64,000 nucleotides of DNA from Candidatus Binatia bacterium. Its GTDB lineage: Bacteria; Desulfobacterota; Binatia; HRBIN30. Numbering within the stretch: the first letter of the stretch is position 1; the number at the start of each line of letters is the position of its first letter. This document shows positions 25,960 to 35,260 of this stretch, one piece after another. Under the pieces are notes generated by a model. The model did no database searches and had not been told where the DNA came from. It was given only the letters and a program-made list of their open reading frames with translations. The position numbers and the translations under genes were made by a program. The stretch lies in assembly GCA_023150935.1 (NCBI GenBank), contig JAKLJW010000002.1, forward strand, positions 124,001-188,000. The letters are read 5' to 3'.

Positions 25960-28281
25960 GTGATGAGCCCCGACGATTCCCGGGCCCCGAGAGCCGAACA
26001 TCCTGCCGCCGCTGGCGTGACCCTGGGCCTTACACCGGGCGGTCGCCGTCTGCTCGGTGTCCTGCGGGCCGTGGCCTCCGGCCTGGCGCTCGACGAGACC
26101 GTGCGCGTCCTGCCCTGGCTGCGGCGCGCCACCCAGGCACGCGACGATCGTCATGACCGATTATCGCCATCGCGGGCGCGAGACATCGCCTTTGGGATCG
26201 GGATGGCCGGTGTGGTTGGGGCCGATGGGGTGTCTCTCGACTGGCTTGGCCGCCTGCGGCAGCGGCGCGACTGTCTCCTGCGCGAGTTGGCGAACGCCGA
26301 ACGCGCGCCGCTCGGCGAACGTCGTCGCCGTGCCCTCGATAATCAGGCCGCCCGGCGTTGGCTGAAGGACGTCGAGCCGATACTGCCCGGGGTCGCCGCA
26401 CTGCAAGAACTCGCCGCCTGCTGCGCGACCGCCGCTTCGGTGACAGTCGCTGCGGCGGCGGTGGCCGACTTCGCGCGGCGCTCGGTGCGCATGCCGGCCG
26501 ACCCCCCTGACCTGCCGGACGTTCTCCGGACCGTCGTCGCTGCCTCGATGCCCCCGGCCGATGCTGCCCCCACTGTGGGCCGTGATGCCGTGCACGCGCT
26601 CGCCGCGGCCGTTCTGGGTTTCCCGCTCGCCCTCGGACGAATCGAGAACGCGCGGGAGAAGCCCGGTGAGAGTGCACCGGCAATTGCTGGCGCCGAAGCC
26701 GTCGATGCGGGCTCAGCCGACCTTTCCGCCGGTCCGCGCGCCGCAAACGTCGAGAGCGTGGTGGCGGCGACGCGGGTCCAGGCGCTGCTGGCAGCTATTG
26801 CAGCCAATACTTCAGGCCCACTCGATGGGTTCATCGAAGCCGATGCCTGGGCAACCGTGGTGCCGCCCGGCTTGACACCACAGCGCCCACTGTCGGCAAC
26901 TGCGGTCGCCGCCCTCCTTGCTTGTCCGTACCGATTCCTGCTGGAACGTATCCTTTTCCTGCGCGAACCTCCGGCGCGACCGGCCGCCGATACGGTGTCG
27001 CCGATCGTTTACGGCCAACTCTTCCACACTGCGGCCGAGAGGTTCTTCGCCGTTGCCGGTCCTGCCCTTTGCAAGCGGGAAGGATCGCTGGACACCTGGT
27101 GCGCCGTGGCCGCAGGGACCCTGAGCGACCTGCTCGACGAGCAGTTTCTGGCGCAGCCGCTGCCCGTCGCCGGGGCCGCCGAGGCGGTACGGGAACGACT
27201 GGGGTTGCAGATGGCGCAGCTCGTTCGCCACGAATGGCTGCTGCCGCCGCGCGCCTTCGTGGCCAGCGAATCGACCTTTGGCGACCCCGAGCCCGTGGCG
27301 CTCGAGGCCGGCGCGGCGACCCTGTACTTGCGTGGCGCGGTCGACCGGCTGGACCGGCTGGCGTCGGGCGAGCTGGCACTGCGCGACCTCAAGACCGGCC
27401 GCTTGTGGCCCCTCGATGCGGAACCCCTCAACCCGACCCGCGACCTGCAACTGGGCACGTACGTCCTTGCTCTGGAAGCCTGCGACCGGCAGGGCGGGGA
27501 GCGCATTGCGACGGCCGCATATGTATCGCCGGCGCTGCCCGAGACGGTGCAGCGGATCTTCGAGGGGCGGCAATTGGAGGAGCTACGCCGGCGGACGCGC
27601 GAGTGGCTGGGCGTGGCAGGTGCGATGTTGGCGGCGGGCACCTTTCCACGCACGGTGCGCGGAGGCGACTGCGTCGCGTGTGCTTTCCGTGTCGTCTGTG
27701 GCGACTCGGCCTGGGCCCGCAGCGCGCTGCGCCTGTCGCGCCTGCCCGCGGAGCACCCGGCGGCGCAATTCGCCCGACTCCGGGGTTCCGATCCGAAAGC
27801 GATACCGGGTACTGCCGCCGGCGACAGCTTGCCGACCCGGCCGGCGTGGTTTCTGCGGCGCTTCCTCCTCGGGCTGCGTGCGCTGGCCGATCGCGACGAC
27901 GGGGTGGCAGAGCTGGCCCTGCTGGGGCCGCCGTTTTTCGCCGTCGATCTTGCCGATCTGGTCACGGAACGGGCCGCCCACGGCGTGCCGGTACCGCCGG
28001 GACGAGCGTTGCGTATGGACGCCGTGCGGGCCGTCGTCGACGTCTTGCGGCTGTATCGGCACGATCGCTCCCCGGGGACGGCCGCACGCGACCTCGTCGA
28101 CCGGTCCGGACTCGGGCGGACAATCGCTACCGGGGCCGGCGCCAGTGAGAGCCGGCGCCTGCTGGATGAGGCGGTCGCTCAACTCGACCGCCTGGCGAAT
28201 CGGAACGGGCTCGATTTCGACGCCGTTACCGAACCGGTGCGCGATTGGCTGTCGGCACCCGATTGGACGGCGTTCGGGTGA
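25960..28281 (+). CDS. AddB-like Fe-S PD-(D/E)XK nuclease lacking the helicase part, with AddA-like tail
   Basis: 773 residues; GTG at 25960 and ATG at 25963 are both possible starts. Residues about 10-310 are helical, Ala/Arg-rich, similar in tone to the middle of AddB. Residues about 310-590 are a complete AddB-type nuclease: the first cluster Cys in LLACPYRFLLERI, the GAVDRLDRL and LRDLKTG active-site motifs, and CVACAFRVVC, the C-x2-C-x5-C ending of the 4Fe-4S site. Full AddB is about 1150 residues with an N-terminal helicase domain and Walker A; here none is present. The last 170 residues (FLLGLRALADRDDGVAELALL, RDLVDRSGLGRTIATG) look like an internal piece of UvrD/AddA helicases. No addA gene is adjacent. 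It is either a helicase-free nuclease or a deletion remnant. Confidence 0.7.
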   Translation: MMSPDDSRAPRAEHPAAAGVTLGLTPGGRRLLGVLRAVASGLALDETVRVLPWLRRATQARDDRHDRLSPSRARDIAFGIGMAGVVGADGVSLDWLGRLRQRRDCLLRELANAERAPLGERRRRALDNQAARRWLKDVEPILPGVAALQELAACCATAASVTVAAAAVADFARRSVRMPADPPDLPDVLRTVVAASMPPADAAPTVGRDAVHALAAAVLGFPLALGRIENAREKPGESAPAIAGAEAVDAGSADLSAGPRAANVESVVAATRVQALLAAIAANTSGPLDGFIEADAWATVVPPGLTPQRPLSATAVAALLACPYRFLLERILFLREPPARPAADTVSPIVYGQLFHTAAERFFAVAGPALCKREGSLDTWCAVAAGTLSDLLDEQFLAQPLPVAGAAEAVRERLGLQMAQLVRHEWLLPPRAFVASESTFGDPEPVALEAGAATLYLRGAVDRLDRLASGELALRDLKTGRLWPLDAEPLNPTRDLQLGTYVLALEACDRQGGERIATAAYVSPALPETVQRIFEGRQLEELRRRTREWLGVAGAMLAAGTFPRTVRGGDCVACAFRVVCGDSAWARSALRLSRLPAEHPAAQFARLRGSDPKAIPGTAAGDSLPTRPAWFLRRFLLGLRALADRDDGVAELALLGPPFFAVDLADLVTERAAHGVPVPPGRALRMDAVRAVVDVLRLYRHDRSPGTAARDLVDRSGLGRTIATGAGASESRRLLDEAVAQLDRLANRNGLDFDAVTEPVRDWLSAPDWTAFG

Positions 28282-28394
28282 CCTGCCCGGGAGGCGGCGG
28301 AAACGCCGCCGCTCGATGCCGCGATGCCCGCCGCGTCGTCGTCGGCGACGTGGACGTACACTGTGCTAGGCTTGCGCGGGTGAGGAACGGATAA

Positions 28395-30623
28395 GTGGAT
28401 AACCTGACTCATTCTCTTTCTCTCGTGAAGCGCCTCAACGACCTGGCGCGCAACCTGTGGTGGGCGTGGCAGCCCGAGGTCATCTCCCTGATGCGCGATC
28501 TCGACCCCGGTCTGTGGCGCGCCGCGAATCACAACCCGGTCGCTTTCGTAAGCATGCTGCCCCCGGATCTACTCGCCCGGCGCGCCGAAGAAACCGCGCT
28601 CGAAAGCCGTATCAATCAAGCCTTTCGCCGTCAGGGGGAATACCTGCGCGACCGAACCGCCTGGGGGAGCGTGGCATGCAACGCTCTGCGGACCCGTCCG
28701 GTCGCCTATTTCTCGGCCGAGTTCGCGCTGCACGAGTCGTTGCCGATCTATTCCGGCGGGCTCGGGGCGCTCGCCGGCGACCACCTCAAGGGCGCCTCCG
28801 ACCTCGGCGTGCCGATCGTCGGTGTCGGTATCTTTTACGGTCAGGGCTACTTCCGGCAGCGCCTCGACGCCAGCGGATGGCAATTCGAAAGCTACGGACA
28901 GGTCGACTTGAGCCAACTGCCGTTGCGGCGCGTCGTCGTCAGCGACGGGGCCCTGTTCCCCGGTTCCGGCCCGACCTTCAACTGCAACGTCGGCCTCGAT
29001 GCACTGCCCTTCCGTCGGGCGGCAGCGGAAGGTCCGCCGCTGGTCGTCCAAGTTCCGCTCGACGGCGACGTCCTCTGTGTCGGCGCGTGGCTCGCCGACG
29101 TCGGGCGGGCGACCCTGCTTCTGCTCGACTCGGACGTCGACGGCAACTCGCAGGTGAATCGCGCCCTGACCGCGCAGTTGTACGGCGGCGACGAACGTAC
29201 CCGTCTCCGCCAGGAGATTGTTCTTGGCATCGGCGGCACCCGAATGCTGGAGACGCTCGGGATCTCGCCGGCCGTGCTGCACATCAACGAGGGCCACAGC
29301 GCTTTCGCCGCCCTCGAGGTAGCGCGCCGGCGCGCCGCCGCCGAGGGTATCGGCTTCTGGGCCGCGCACCGCGAGGTTGCCATGCGCACGGTCTTCACCA
29401 CGCACACGCCGGTGCCGGCCGGACACGACCGCTTTCCCCCCGCACTGGTGCTCGAACATCTCGGCTGGCTGCAACGCGAGGTCGGCATCGGCCCGCAGGA
29501 CCTGCTGTCGCTCGGGCGGGTCAACCCGGCCGATCCGCACGAATCGTTCTGCATGACCGTGCTTGGATTGAGGTCCGCACGCTATGCCAACGCCGTGTCC
29601 GCGCTGCATGGGCACGTCTCTCGCCAGATGTGGCAATGCCTGTGGCCGAACCGTCCCGAGCAGGAGGTGCCGGTCGGCCACATCACCAACGGCGTCCACG
29701 CGCCTTCGTGGATCTCGCCCGCCATGTCCACCCTGTACGAAAGATACTTCGGCCGCGACTGGCAGTGCCGCATCGCCTCGCCCGAACTGTGGCAGGTCGT
29801 GGCGGACATCGACGACGCCGCCCTGTGGGAGGCGCACCAGGTGCAGAAGCGCCGCCTGCTCAACTACGTCGTGCGACGGTGCGAACAGCAGGCCCGGGAG
29901 AACCCCGATCTCGACCCCTACGTTCCGGCCCTGGACGGCGACGTCTTGCTGGTGTCTTTCGCCCGCCGTTTCGCCGAGTACAAACGGGCCGGCTTGCTGT
30001 TTGCCGACCCCGACCGGCTGGCGCGCATCGTCAACGGCCCCGGCCGACCGGTGCAGATCATCCTCGCCGGCAAGGCGCATCCGCGCGACGATAACGGCAA
30101 GCGCGTTCTGCAGCGCGTCATCGAACTCTCGCGCGACCCGCGCTTCCGGGAGCGCGTCGTGTTCATCGTCGACTACGACTTCAACGTGACGCGCCATCTC
30201 GTGCAGGGCACCGACGTGTGGCTGAACACGCCCCGCCGCCCGCTCGAAGCCTGCGGTACGAGCGGCCAGAAGGCGTTGCTCAACGGGGCGCTTAACCTTT
30301 CCGTACTCGACGGCTGGTGGGTCGAGGCTTACGACGGGGAGAACGGTTTCTCGATCGGCAACGGACTTACGCACAGCGATCCGATCCGACAGGACGCCAA
30401 CGACGCCGCCTCGCTTTACGACGTACTCGAATACGAGGTCGTGCCGCTCTACTACGACCGCGGCCCCGACAACGTCCCACACGGCTGGGTGGCGCGCATG
30501 AAGCACGCCATGATCACGCTCGCGGCGCGGTTCAACGCCGATCGCATGGTGCGCGACTACGTCAATGCCTGCTACCTGCCCGCCGCCGGCGTACTCACCT
30601 CCGTCATGCCGCGCGGCCGTTGA
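28395..30623 (+). CDS. glgP: Alpha-glucan (glycogen/maltodextrin) phosphorylase
   Basis: 742 residues from GTG at 28395, the short TIGR02094-type phosphorylase found in archaea and many bacteria. ARNLWWAWQPE at the N-terminus, PVAYFSAEFALHESLPIYSGGLGALAGDHLK, and the PLP-binding EACGTSGQKALLNGALN with Lys626 are all intact. The enzyme releases glucose 1-phosphate from alpha-1,4-glucans using phosphate and PLP in the cytoplasm. No other glycogen genes are in the window. It starts 113 bases after the nuclease gene. Confidence 0.93.
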   Translation: MDNLTHSLSLVKRLNDLARNLWWAWQPEVISLMRDLDPGLWRAANHNPVAFVSMLPPDLLARRAEETALESRINQAFRRQGEYLRDRTAWGSVACNALRTRPVAYFSAEFALHESLPIYSGGLGALAGDHLKGASDLGVPIVGVGIFYGQGYFRQRLDASGWQFESYGQVDLSQLPLRRVVVSDGALFPGSGPTFNCNVGLDALPFRRAAAEGPPLVVQVPLDGDVLCVGAWLADVGRATLLLLDSDVDGNSQVNRALTAQLYGGDERTRLRQEIVLGIGGTRMLETLGISPAVLHINEGHSAFAALEVARRRAAAEGIGFWAAHREVAMRTVFTTHTPVPAGHDRFPPALVLEHLGWLQREVGIGPQDLLSLGRVNPADPHESFCMTVLGLRSARYANAVSALHGHVSRQMWQCLWPNRPEQEVPVGHITNGVHAPSWISPAMSTLYERYFGRDWQCRIASPELWQVVADIDDAALWEAHQVQKRRLLNYVVRRCEQQARENPDLDPYVPALDGDVLLVSFARRFAEYKRAGLLFADPDRLARIVNGPGRPVQIILAGKAHPRDDNGKRVLQRVIELSRDPRFRERVVFIVDYDFNVTRHLVQGTDVWLNTPRRPLEACGTSGQKALLNGALNLSVLDGWWVEAYDGENGFSIGNGLTHSDPIRQDANDAASLYDVLEYEVVPLYYDRGPDNVPHGWVARMKHAMITLAARFNADRMVRDYVNACYLPAAGVLTSVMPRGR

Positions 30624-30736
30624 TAGAGTGGCCGGCCCCGCGCGGCGCAGGCCTGAAAACCGGCACCGGGGTTATCCGCCGACCGCCAACCCGGACTGGA
30701 CTTACGCGCCCTTTAGGTTTCTAAGGTCGGATTGGA

Positions 30737-32713
30737 ATGGCCCGGGTACACAGGAAGGGCGCGGTTACCAACGACGCCGGCGCCGGTGAAGAACTCCGCC
30801 GCGCCAAGGAGCGGCTGGAGCTCGCCCTGCGCGGCGCCAACGACGGCATCTGGGACTGGGACCTCGCGACCGGAGAGATGTACTTCTCTCCGCGGTGGAA
30901 GGAGATCCTGGGTTACGCCGATGCGGAGTTGGAGAACCACATCGATTCGTGGCGCGCCCTCGTACACCCTGACGACACTCCGGTAATCGCCACCGCAATG
31001 GCAGAGGTGACCCGGGGAAGGACCGACAAGGTCGAGCTGGAGTACAGGCTGCGGCACAAGGACGGGTCATTCCGTCACGTCGTGTCGCGGTCGTTAGTAG
31101 TGCGCGATGCCCGGGGAGACGCCGTCCGGGTTGTCGGTACGCACTCCGACATCACGGATCGTAAGGCCGCCCAGGCGAGTCTCGCGTCCGCGGCTTCGCT
31201 CTTGCGCGCCACGCTGGAGTCGACCGCCGACGGCATCCTGGTTGTCGATCTGGACGGACGCATAAGCGCGTACAACCGGCGCTTCGCCGATATGTGGCGT
31301 ATTCAAGAGGAGGTGCTCGCCTCCACCGACGACTCGACGGCGCTGAACTTTGTACTCCCTCAACTCGTCGACCCCGAGGGGTTCCTCGATAAGGTCCACC
31401 AGCTCTATCGCAACGCCGATGCCAGCAGTTTCGATGTGCTCCATTTCAAGGACGGGCGGGTGTTCGAACGCTACTCGCAGCCGCAGCGCCTGGGGGAGGA
31501 CATCGTCGGGCGCGTCTGGAGTTTCCGCGACGTCACTGACGCGCGCCGCACCGAAGAGTCGCTGCGCCGGGCGCAGAAGCTCGATGCCCTGGGCACTCTC
31601 GCCGGCGGTATCGCCCACGAGTTCAACAACCTTCTGCTGGCAATTACCGGCAATGTGCACCTGGCGGTGGCGGATCTACCCCCGGGCCACCCTGCGCACA
31701 CCAGCCTCGCCGAGATCTCCCGGGCAAGTACGCGAGCCATCGAGCTGGTTCGGCGCATCCTCGCCTTCGGCCGCCCTGGCGAACGACGCGGCGAAGCGCT
31801 CGACCTCGGCTCCGTCGTGGAAGAAGCGTTGCGGTTCGTGCGCGCCACCCTGCCCGCGATGATCGACATTGGTATCCAACGTGCGCCAGGCCTGCCATTG
31901 GTGGTCGCCGATGCCGGCGAGATGCACCAGATTATCGTCAACCTCGCGACCAACGCGGCGCACGCCATAGGACAGCGGCGCGGCCGGATCGCCGTCACCC
32001 TCGACCGTGCAGACGGCGCCCCGTCGCTGCCGGCCGAGCTGGCCGCCGGCGACTACCTTCACCTGCGCCTGCAAGACAATGGGTGCGGCATGGACAGCTT
32101 AACCCTCGAGCGCATCTTCGACCCGTTTTTTACCACCAGGCCGACCGGGCAGGGCGCGGGTCTCGGTCTGTCGGTCGTCCACGGCATCATGAAGAGCTGC
32201 GGCGGTGCGGTGGCGGTCGAGAGCCAGCCGGGAGTGGGTTCGACCGTGCATCTGTATTTCCCGAGCGCCGGCGCACCGAAGGGTGCCGCGGCGCCTTCGC
32301 TCCCGGCTCCCGCCAGGGGACGCGGGCAGCGCGTGCTCTACGTCGACGACGACGATGCCCTTGTGTTCCTCGTTACCCGCTCACTCACCCGCATGGGCTA
32401 TGCGGTCACCGGATGTCAGGACCCGACGGCGGCCCTGGCCCAGTTCCGGGCAGCACCGCAGGAGTTCGACGTCATTGTGACGGACATCGCCATGCCGGTG
32501 CTCTCGGGGTTCGACCTTGCGTCCGCGGCGCGGGTGGCGCGGCCCGACATCCCGATCGTCATGACGTCCGGTTATGTGCGCGCCGAAAACCGGGAAACGG
32601 CCGCCCGCCTGGGGGTCGAGGCCGTGATCCCGAAGCCGGATACCGTCCACGAGTTGGCCCGCACTCTCGCCAACCTGTTCGACGGGCGCGCCAGCGGGCG
32701 GTTGGGGAATTAG
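30737..32713 (+). CDS. Hybrid sensor histidine kinase: PAS-PAS-HisKA-HATPase-receiver
   Basis: 658 residues, no membrane segment, so cytoplasmic. First PAS at about 25-145 (DGIWDWDLATGEMYFSPRW, PAS_3 type, with PAC motif GTHSDITDRK), second PAS at about 155-275 (ADGILVVDLDGRISAYNRRF). The dimerisation helix has GGIAHEFNNLL with the phospho-accepting His at about 296. The ATP-binding domain has DNGCGMD and GLGLSVVHGI boxes. The C-terminal receiver begins RVLYVDDDDALVFL and has its phospho-acceptor Asp in VIVTDIAMP (about 580). Such hybrids usually pass phosphate to an unlinked partner; no response regulator or Hpt gene is next to it. Confidence 0.92.
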   Translation: MARVHRKGAVTNDAGAGEELRRAKERLELALRGANDGIWDWDLATGEMYFSPRWKEILGYADAELENHIDSWRALVHPDDTPVIATAMAEVTRGRTDKVELEYRLRHKDGSFRHVVSRSLVVRDARGDAVRVVGTHSDITDRKAAQASLASAASLLRATLESTADGILVVDLDGRISAYNRRFADMWRIQEEVLASTDDSTALNFVLPQLVDPEGFLDKVHQLYRNADASSFDVLHFKDGRVFERYSQPQRLGEDIVGRVWSFRDVTDARRTEESLRRAQKLDALGTLAGGIAHEFNNLLLAITGNVHLAVADLPPGHPAHTSLAEISRASTRAIELVRRILAFGRPGERRGEALDLGSVVEEALRFVRATLPAMIDIGIQRAPGLPLVVADAGEMHQIIVNLATNAAHAIGQRRGRIAVTLDRADGAPSLPAELAAGDYLHLRLQDNGCGMDSLTLERIFDPFFTTRPTGQGAGLGLSVVHGIMKSCGGAVAVESQPGVGSTVHLYFPSAGAPKGAAAPSLPAPARGRGQRVLYVDDDDALVFLVTRSLTRMGYAVTGCQDPTAALAQFRAAPQEFDVIVTDIAMPVLSGFDLASAARVARPDIPIVMTSGYVRAENRETAARLGVEAVIPKPDTVHELARTLANLFDGRASGRLGN

Positions 32714-32767
32714 GGTTTTCCGCAGTCGGGACGTCGGGGCAAGCGACCGGGAGTTCGATGCCCCGGC

Positions 32768-35149
32768 TCAGTGCCACCGTCCGTCGTCGATGCGGGCCCG
32801 CACCAGACGCGGCGGCGCTGCACGATCGCGGTCGCCGCGGACATCCACGTACAGCAGGGGGCCGCGTTCGGCGTCCATGCCTGCCGCCGACGCCAGAGCT
32901 ATGCGGGTGCGGCCGGCGGGGTCGACTGCCGCCGCGACCGCCGCTCCGGCCGCCGCCGGACCGCGCCTGACCCGTGCCAGGTTCGTGCCGGATACCGCCT
33001 GAAGCTCCAACTCGACGGCGTGGAATGGAGCCGCCGCATCCACAACGACGGGTACCACCAGCCGATCGGGTCGGCGCAGCGGGTGGCCCGAACGTACTCG
33101 TGCCGCCGTTGCTGCAACGCCGCCGGCAACCGCTGCGCCCGTCGGTGTCCAGTTGCCGCTGCAGTCGCCGAAGACCACACCGGCGAAGTCCTGCCCCGCC
33201 GCGGGGCCGCTCAGGGGTTCGTAAGCAATGGCGCCGGCCTGGCAACCGCTCACAGTGACGGGCGGCACGAGGCGCTGATTGGGCGCCGCTGCCGGCATGG
33301 GCACGAAAACCCACTCGCTGCCACACGCAGTCTCCACCGGAAACGAGCCGATCAGCCCGATCGTCTTCTGCAGAATCAGCGACGCATCGAGCGCACTCAA
33401 CGCTCCGTTGCCCGTGATCTCGCACGCCAACGCCTGCTGCGCGTCGAAGACCCTTATGCCGACGACGTTCTGCAGGACGTAGGCGGCGTCGAGGGCACTG
33501 ACCGCGCTGCCGGTGTCGCCGTGCTTGCCTGGAGTCAGCGTCGTCGTTCCGGGTAACGCCCCGGCGCACGCGTACCCGCCGTCGGCGGCGGTGGTGGTGG
33601 CGACGGTGGAGGGCCCGACCAGCTCGACTGCCGCGTTGGCGATCGGGTGACCGCCGGCGTAGTAGCTCACAGTGCCGCTCACGGCCCACGTCGGGGTGGC
33701 GGTAGGGGTGGGAGGCACGGGCGAGGGCGAAGCGCTCGGGGTCGGCGTGGCGGTAGCCGTCGGCGTCGCGTTCAGCAGACAGTCGCTCAGATGCACAAAG
33801 GTTCCCAGCGCCGCCTTCGCGAACTCCGTCATGTACGGGACATCGAGCGTTGCCAGCGTGTCCGACGTGGTGTGGTAGTAGGGCGTCAAGCCGTAGGTGA
33901 GCCCCTCGATGGCCAGGATCGACGCGTAGCCGTACGTCCAGAACGAGGCGTTGTCGCTGTAGTTACCCACGTTGTCGTCAACTCGCTTCAGCGGCGCCAA
34001 GTCGAGGTCGTAAGCGTCGATCACGTCGGCGAACAGGTTCATCATGGCCTCCGAGCCCGGCACGCCGCTGCGTGATATCAGGGAGATCTCGCCGTAACCG
34101 CTGGAGTCGTATCCGATCATGTCGAGGTTGAGATAGCCGCGGATTGCCTCGCTGCGCCCGAACGCTCGCTGCGCATACGCACGACTGCCCAACAGCCCCT
34201 GCTCCTCGCCGGTCCAGAGCGCAAAGCGCAGCGTACACGCCCACTGGTACTGGCTCAGGACGTCGGCCGCGATAAGCACCGCGGTGGAGCCACTGGCGTT
34301 GTCGTCGGCCCCGGGCGCTACCGACCCGGCCGGCATGTCGTCGAGATGAGCGCCGATGACGACGATGTCGGCGGGGTTGGTCTGACCCGCAATCTCGCCG
34401 ATCACGTTCGGATACGTTGCGGAGTTCCAGTTGTGGTACTCGACGCTCAAGCCGCGGGCCGCGAAACGCGCCCCGACATATCGGGTCGCTTTCTGGATCG
34501 GCGTTCCGCTCAGCGTATGGCGGGTGCGGATCGTATAGGCCGCGCCATCTATGACCGGCGCCACGACCCCCGTCAGTTCCTGTTCGTAAGCGGTGACGGC
34601 TGCGGTGCTTACCTGATCGAGCATTGCCTGAACCGCGGAGTGTGGGGTCACGGCCAGAGTGGCCGCCGCCCCGCCGGCGGGCGGCGGCAACGCCATCGGC
34701 TGGAGACGAATCGCGGCGATCTCGGCCCCCGCGGCAGCGAGCCGCTCGGCATCCGCGGCGCTCGTGCGCAGCAGGACGTTAGTACCGTCGTCATGGAGCA
34801 CACGGCCGAAGGCTGCCCAATCGACCGCCGGCCGTGGCGGGAAGACGGTCGCCAGGTAATACGTCGCTCCCGTCGTATCCGCGTCGAGCAGGTGTACGGG
34901 CAGGCCGGGTTCCGGCAGCGAACCGTCAGGTCTACGGACGATTCCGGCAACCGCGTAGTCGCCGTCTGCGCCGCTGATCTGAAGGTACGGCTGCATTCCC
35001 GCCGCAGCGATGGCGCGGACCGTGACCTGGCGCGTCACCGGCACGCGCACCAGCGCCAGGCCGTCGCCGGCAACAGGACCGGCCTGTACTACCGGCACCG
35101 CCAGCGCCAGGAACCCTCCAAGGAGCGTAAGGAGCCGCAGCGCGACCAT
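32768..35149 (-). CDS. Secreted M28 metallopeptidase with dockerin-like and cohesin-like domains
   Basis: 793 residues with a signal peptide (about 1-23). The M28 aminopeptidase domain (about 240-460) has all five zinc ligands in order: AHLDDMP (His), ADDNASG (Asp), TGEEQGLLGS (Glu pair), YLNLDMIGY (Asp), YYHTTSD (His). A short TPT linker follows, then a carboxypeptidase-regulatory-like segment (AVELVGPSTVATTTAADGGYACAG), a dockerin-like pair with SALDAAYVLQ and SALDASLILQ (about 540-600), and a C-terminal beta-rich domain (about 690-793) that resembles cohesin. The peptidase would trim N-terminal residues of extracellular peptides. Having both a dockerin-like and a cohesin-like module suggests self-assembly or assembly with other surface proteins (inference). 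Confidence 0.85.
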   Translation of the reverse strand: MVALRLLTLLGGFLALAVPVVQAGPVAGDGLALVRVPVTRQVTVRAIAAAGMQPYLQISGADGDYAVAGIVRRPDGSLPEPGLPVHLLDADTTGATYYLATVFPPRPAVDWAAFGRVLHDDGTNVLLRTSAADAERLAAAGAEIAAIRLQPMALPPPAGGAAATLAVTPHSAVQAMLDQVSTAAVTAYEQELTGVVAPVIDGAAYTIRTRHTLSGTPIQKATRYVGARFAARGLSVEYHNWNSATYPNVIGEIAGQTNPADIVVIGAHLDDMPAGSVAPGADDNASGSTAVLIAADVLSQYQWACTLRFALWTGEEQGLLGSRAYAQRAFGRSEAIRGYLNLDMIGYDSSGYGEISLISRSGVPGSEAMMNLFADVIDAYDLDLAPLKRVDDNVGNYSDNASFWTYGYASILAIEGLTYGLTPYYHTTSDTLATLDVPYMTEFAKAALGTFVHLSDCLLNATPTATATPTPSASPSPVPPTPTATPTWAVSGTVSYYAGGHPIANAAVELVGPSTVATTTAADGGYACAGALPGTTTLTPGKHGDTGSAVSALDAAYVLQNVVGIRVFDAQQALACEITGNGALSALDASLILQKTIGLIGSFPVETACGSEWVFVPMPAAAPNQRLVPPVTVSGCQAGAIAYEPLSGPAAGQDFAGVVFGDCSGNWTPTGAAVAGGVAATAARVRSGHPLRRPDRLVVPVVVDAAAPFHAVELELQAVSGTNLARVRRGPAAAGAAVAAAVDPAGRTRIALASAAGMDAERGPLLYVDVRGDRDRAAPPRLVRARIDDGRWH

Positions 35150-35260
35150 CGCGACCTCACCTCGATGGTGGCTCTCCTGGGCCGCTCAGGCAAGCGCAGG
35201 TTGTCGGGCCCGTTCGGTCAGTTGCGCCGATCGGCGGTCCGGGGGGTACGCTCCCGCCGC

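Noticed and set aside
28569-30506. 645-codon minus-strand ORF
   Set aside because: It is antisense to the complete glycogen phosphorylase gene and has no family-like sequence.
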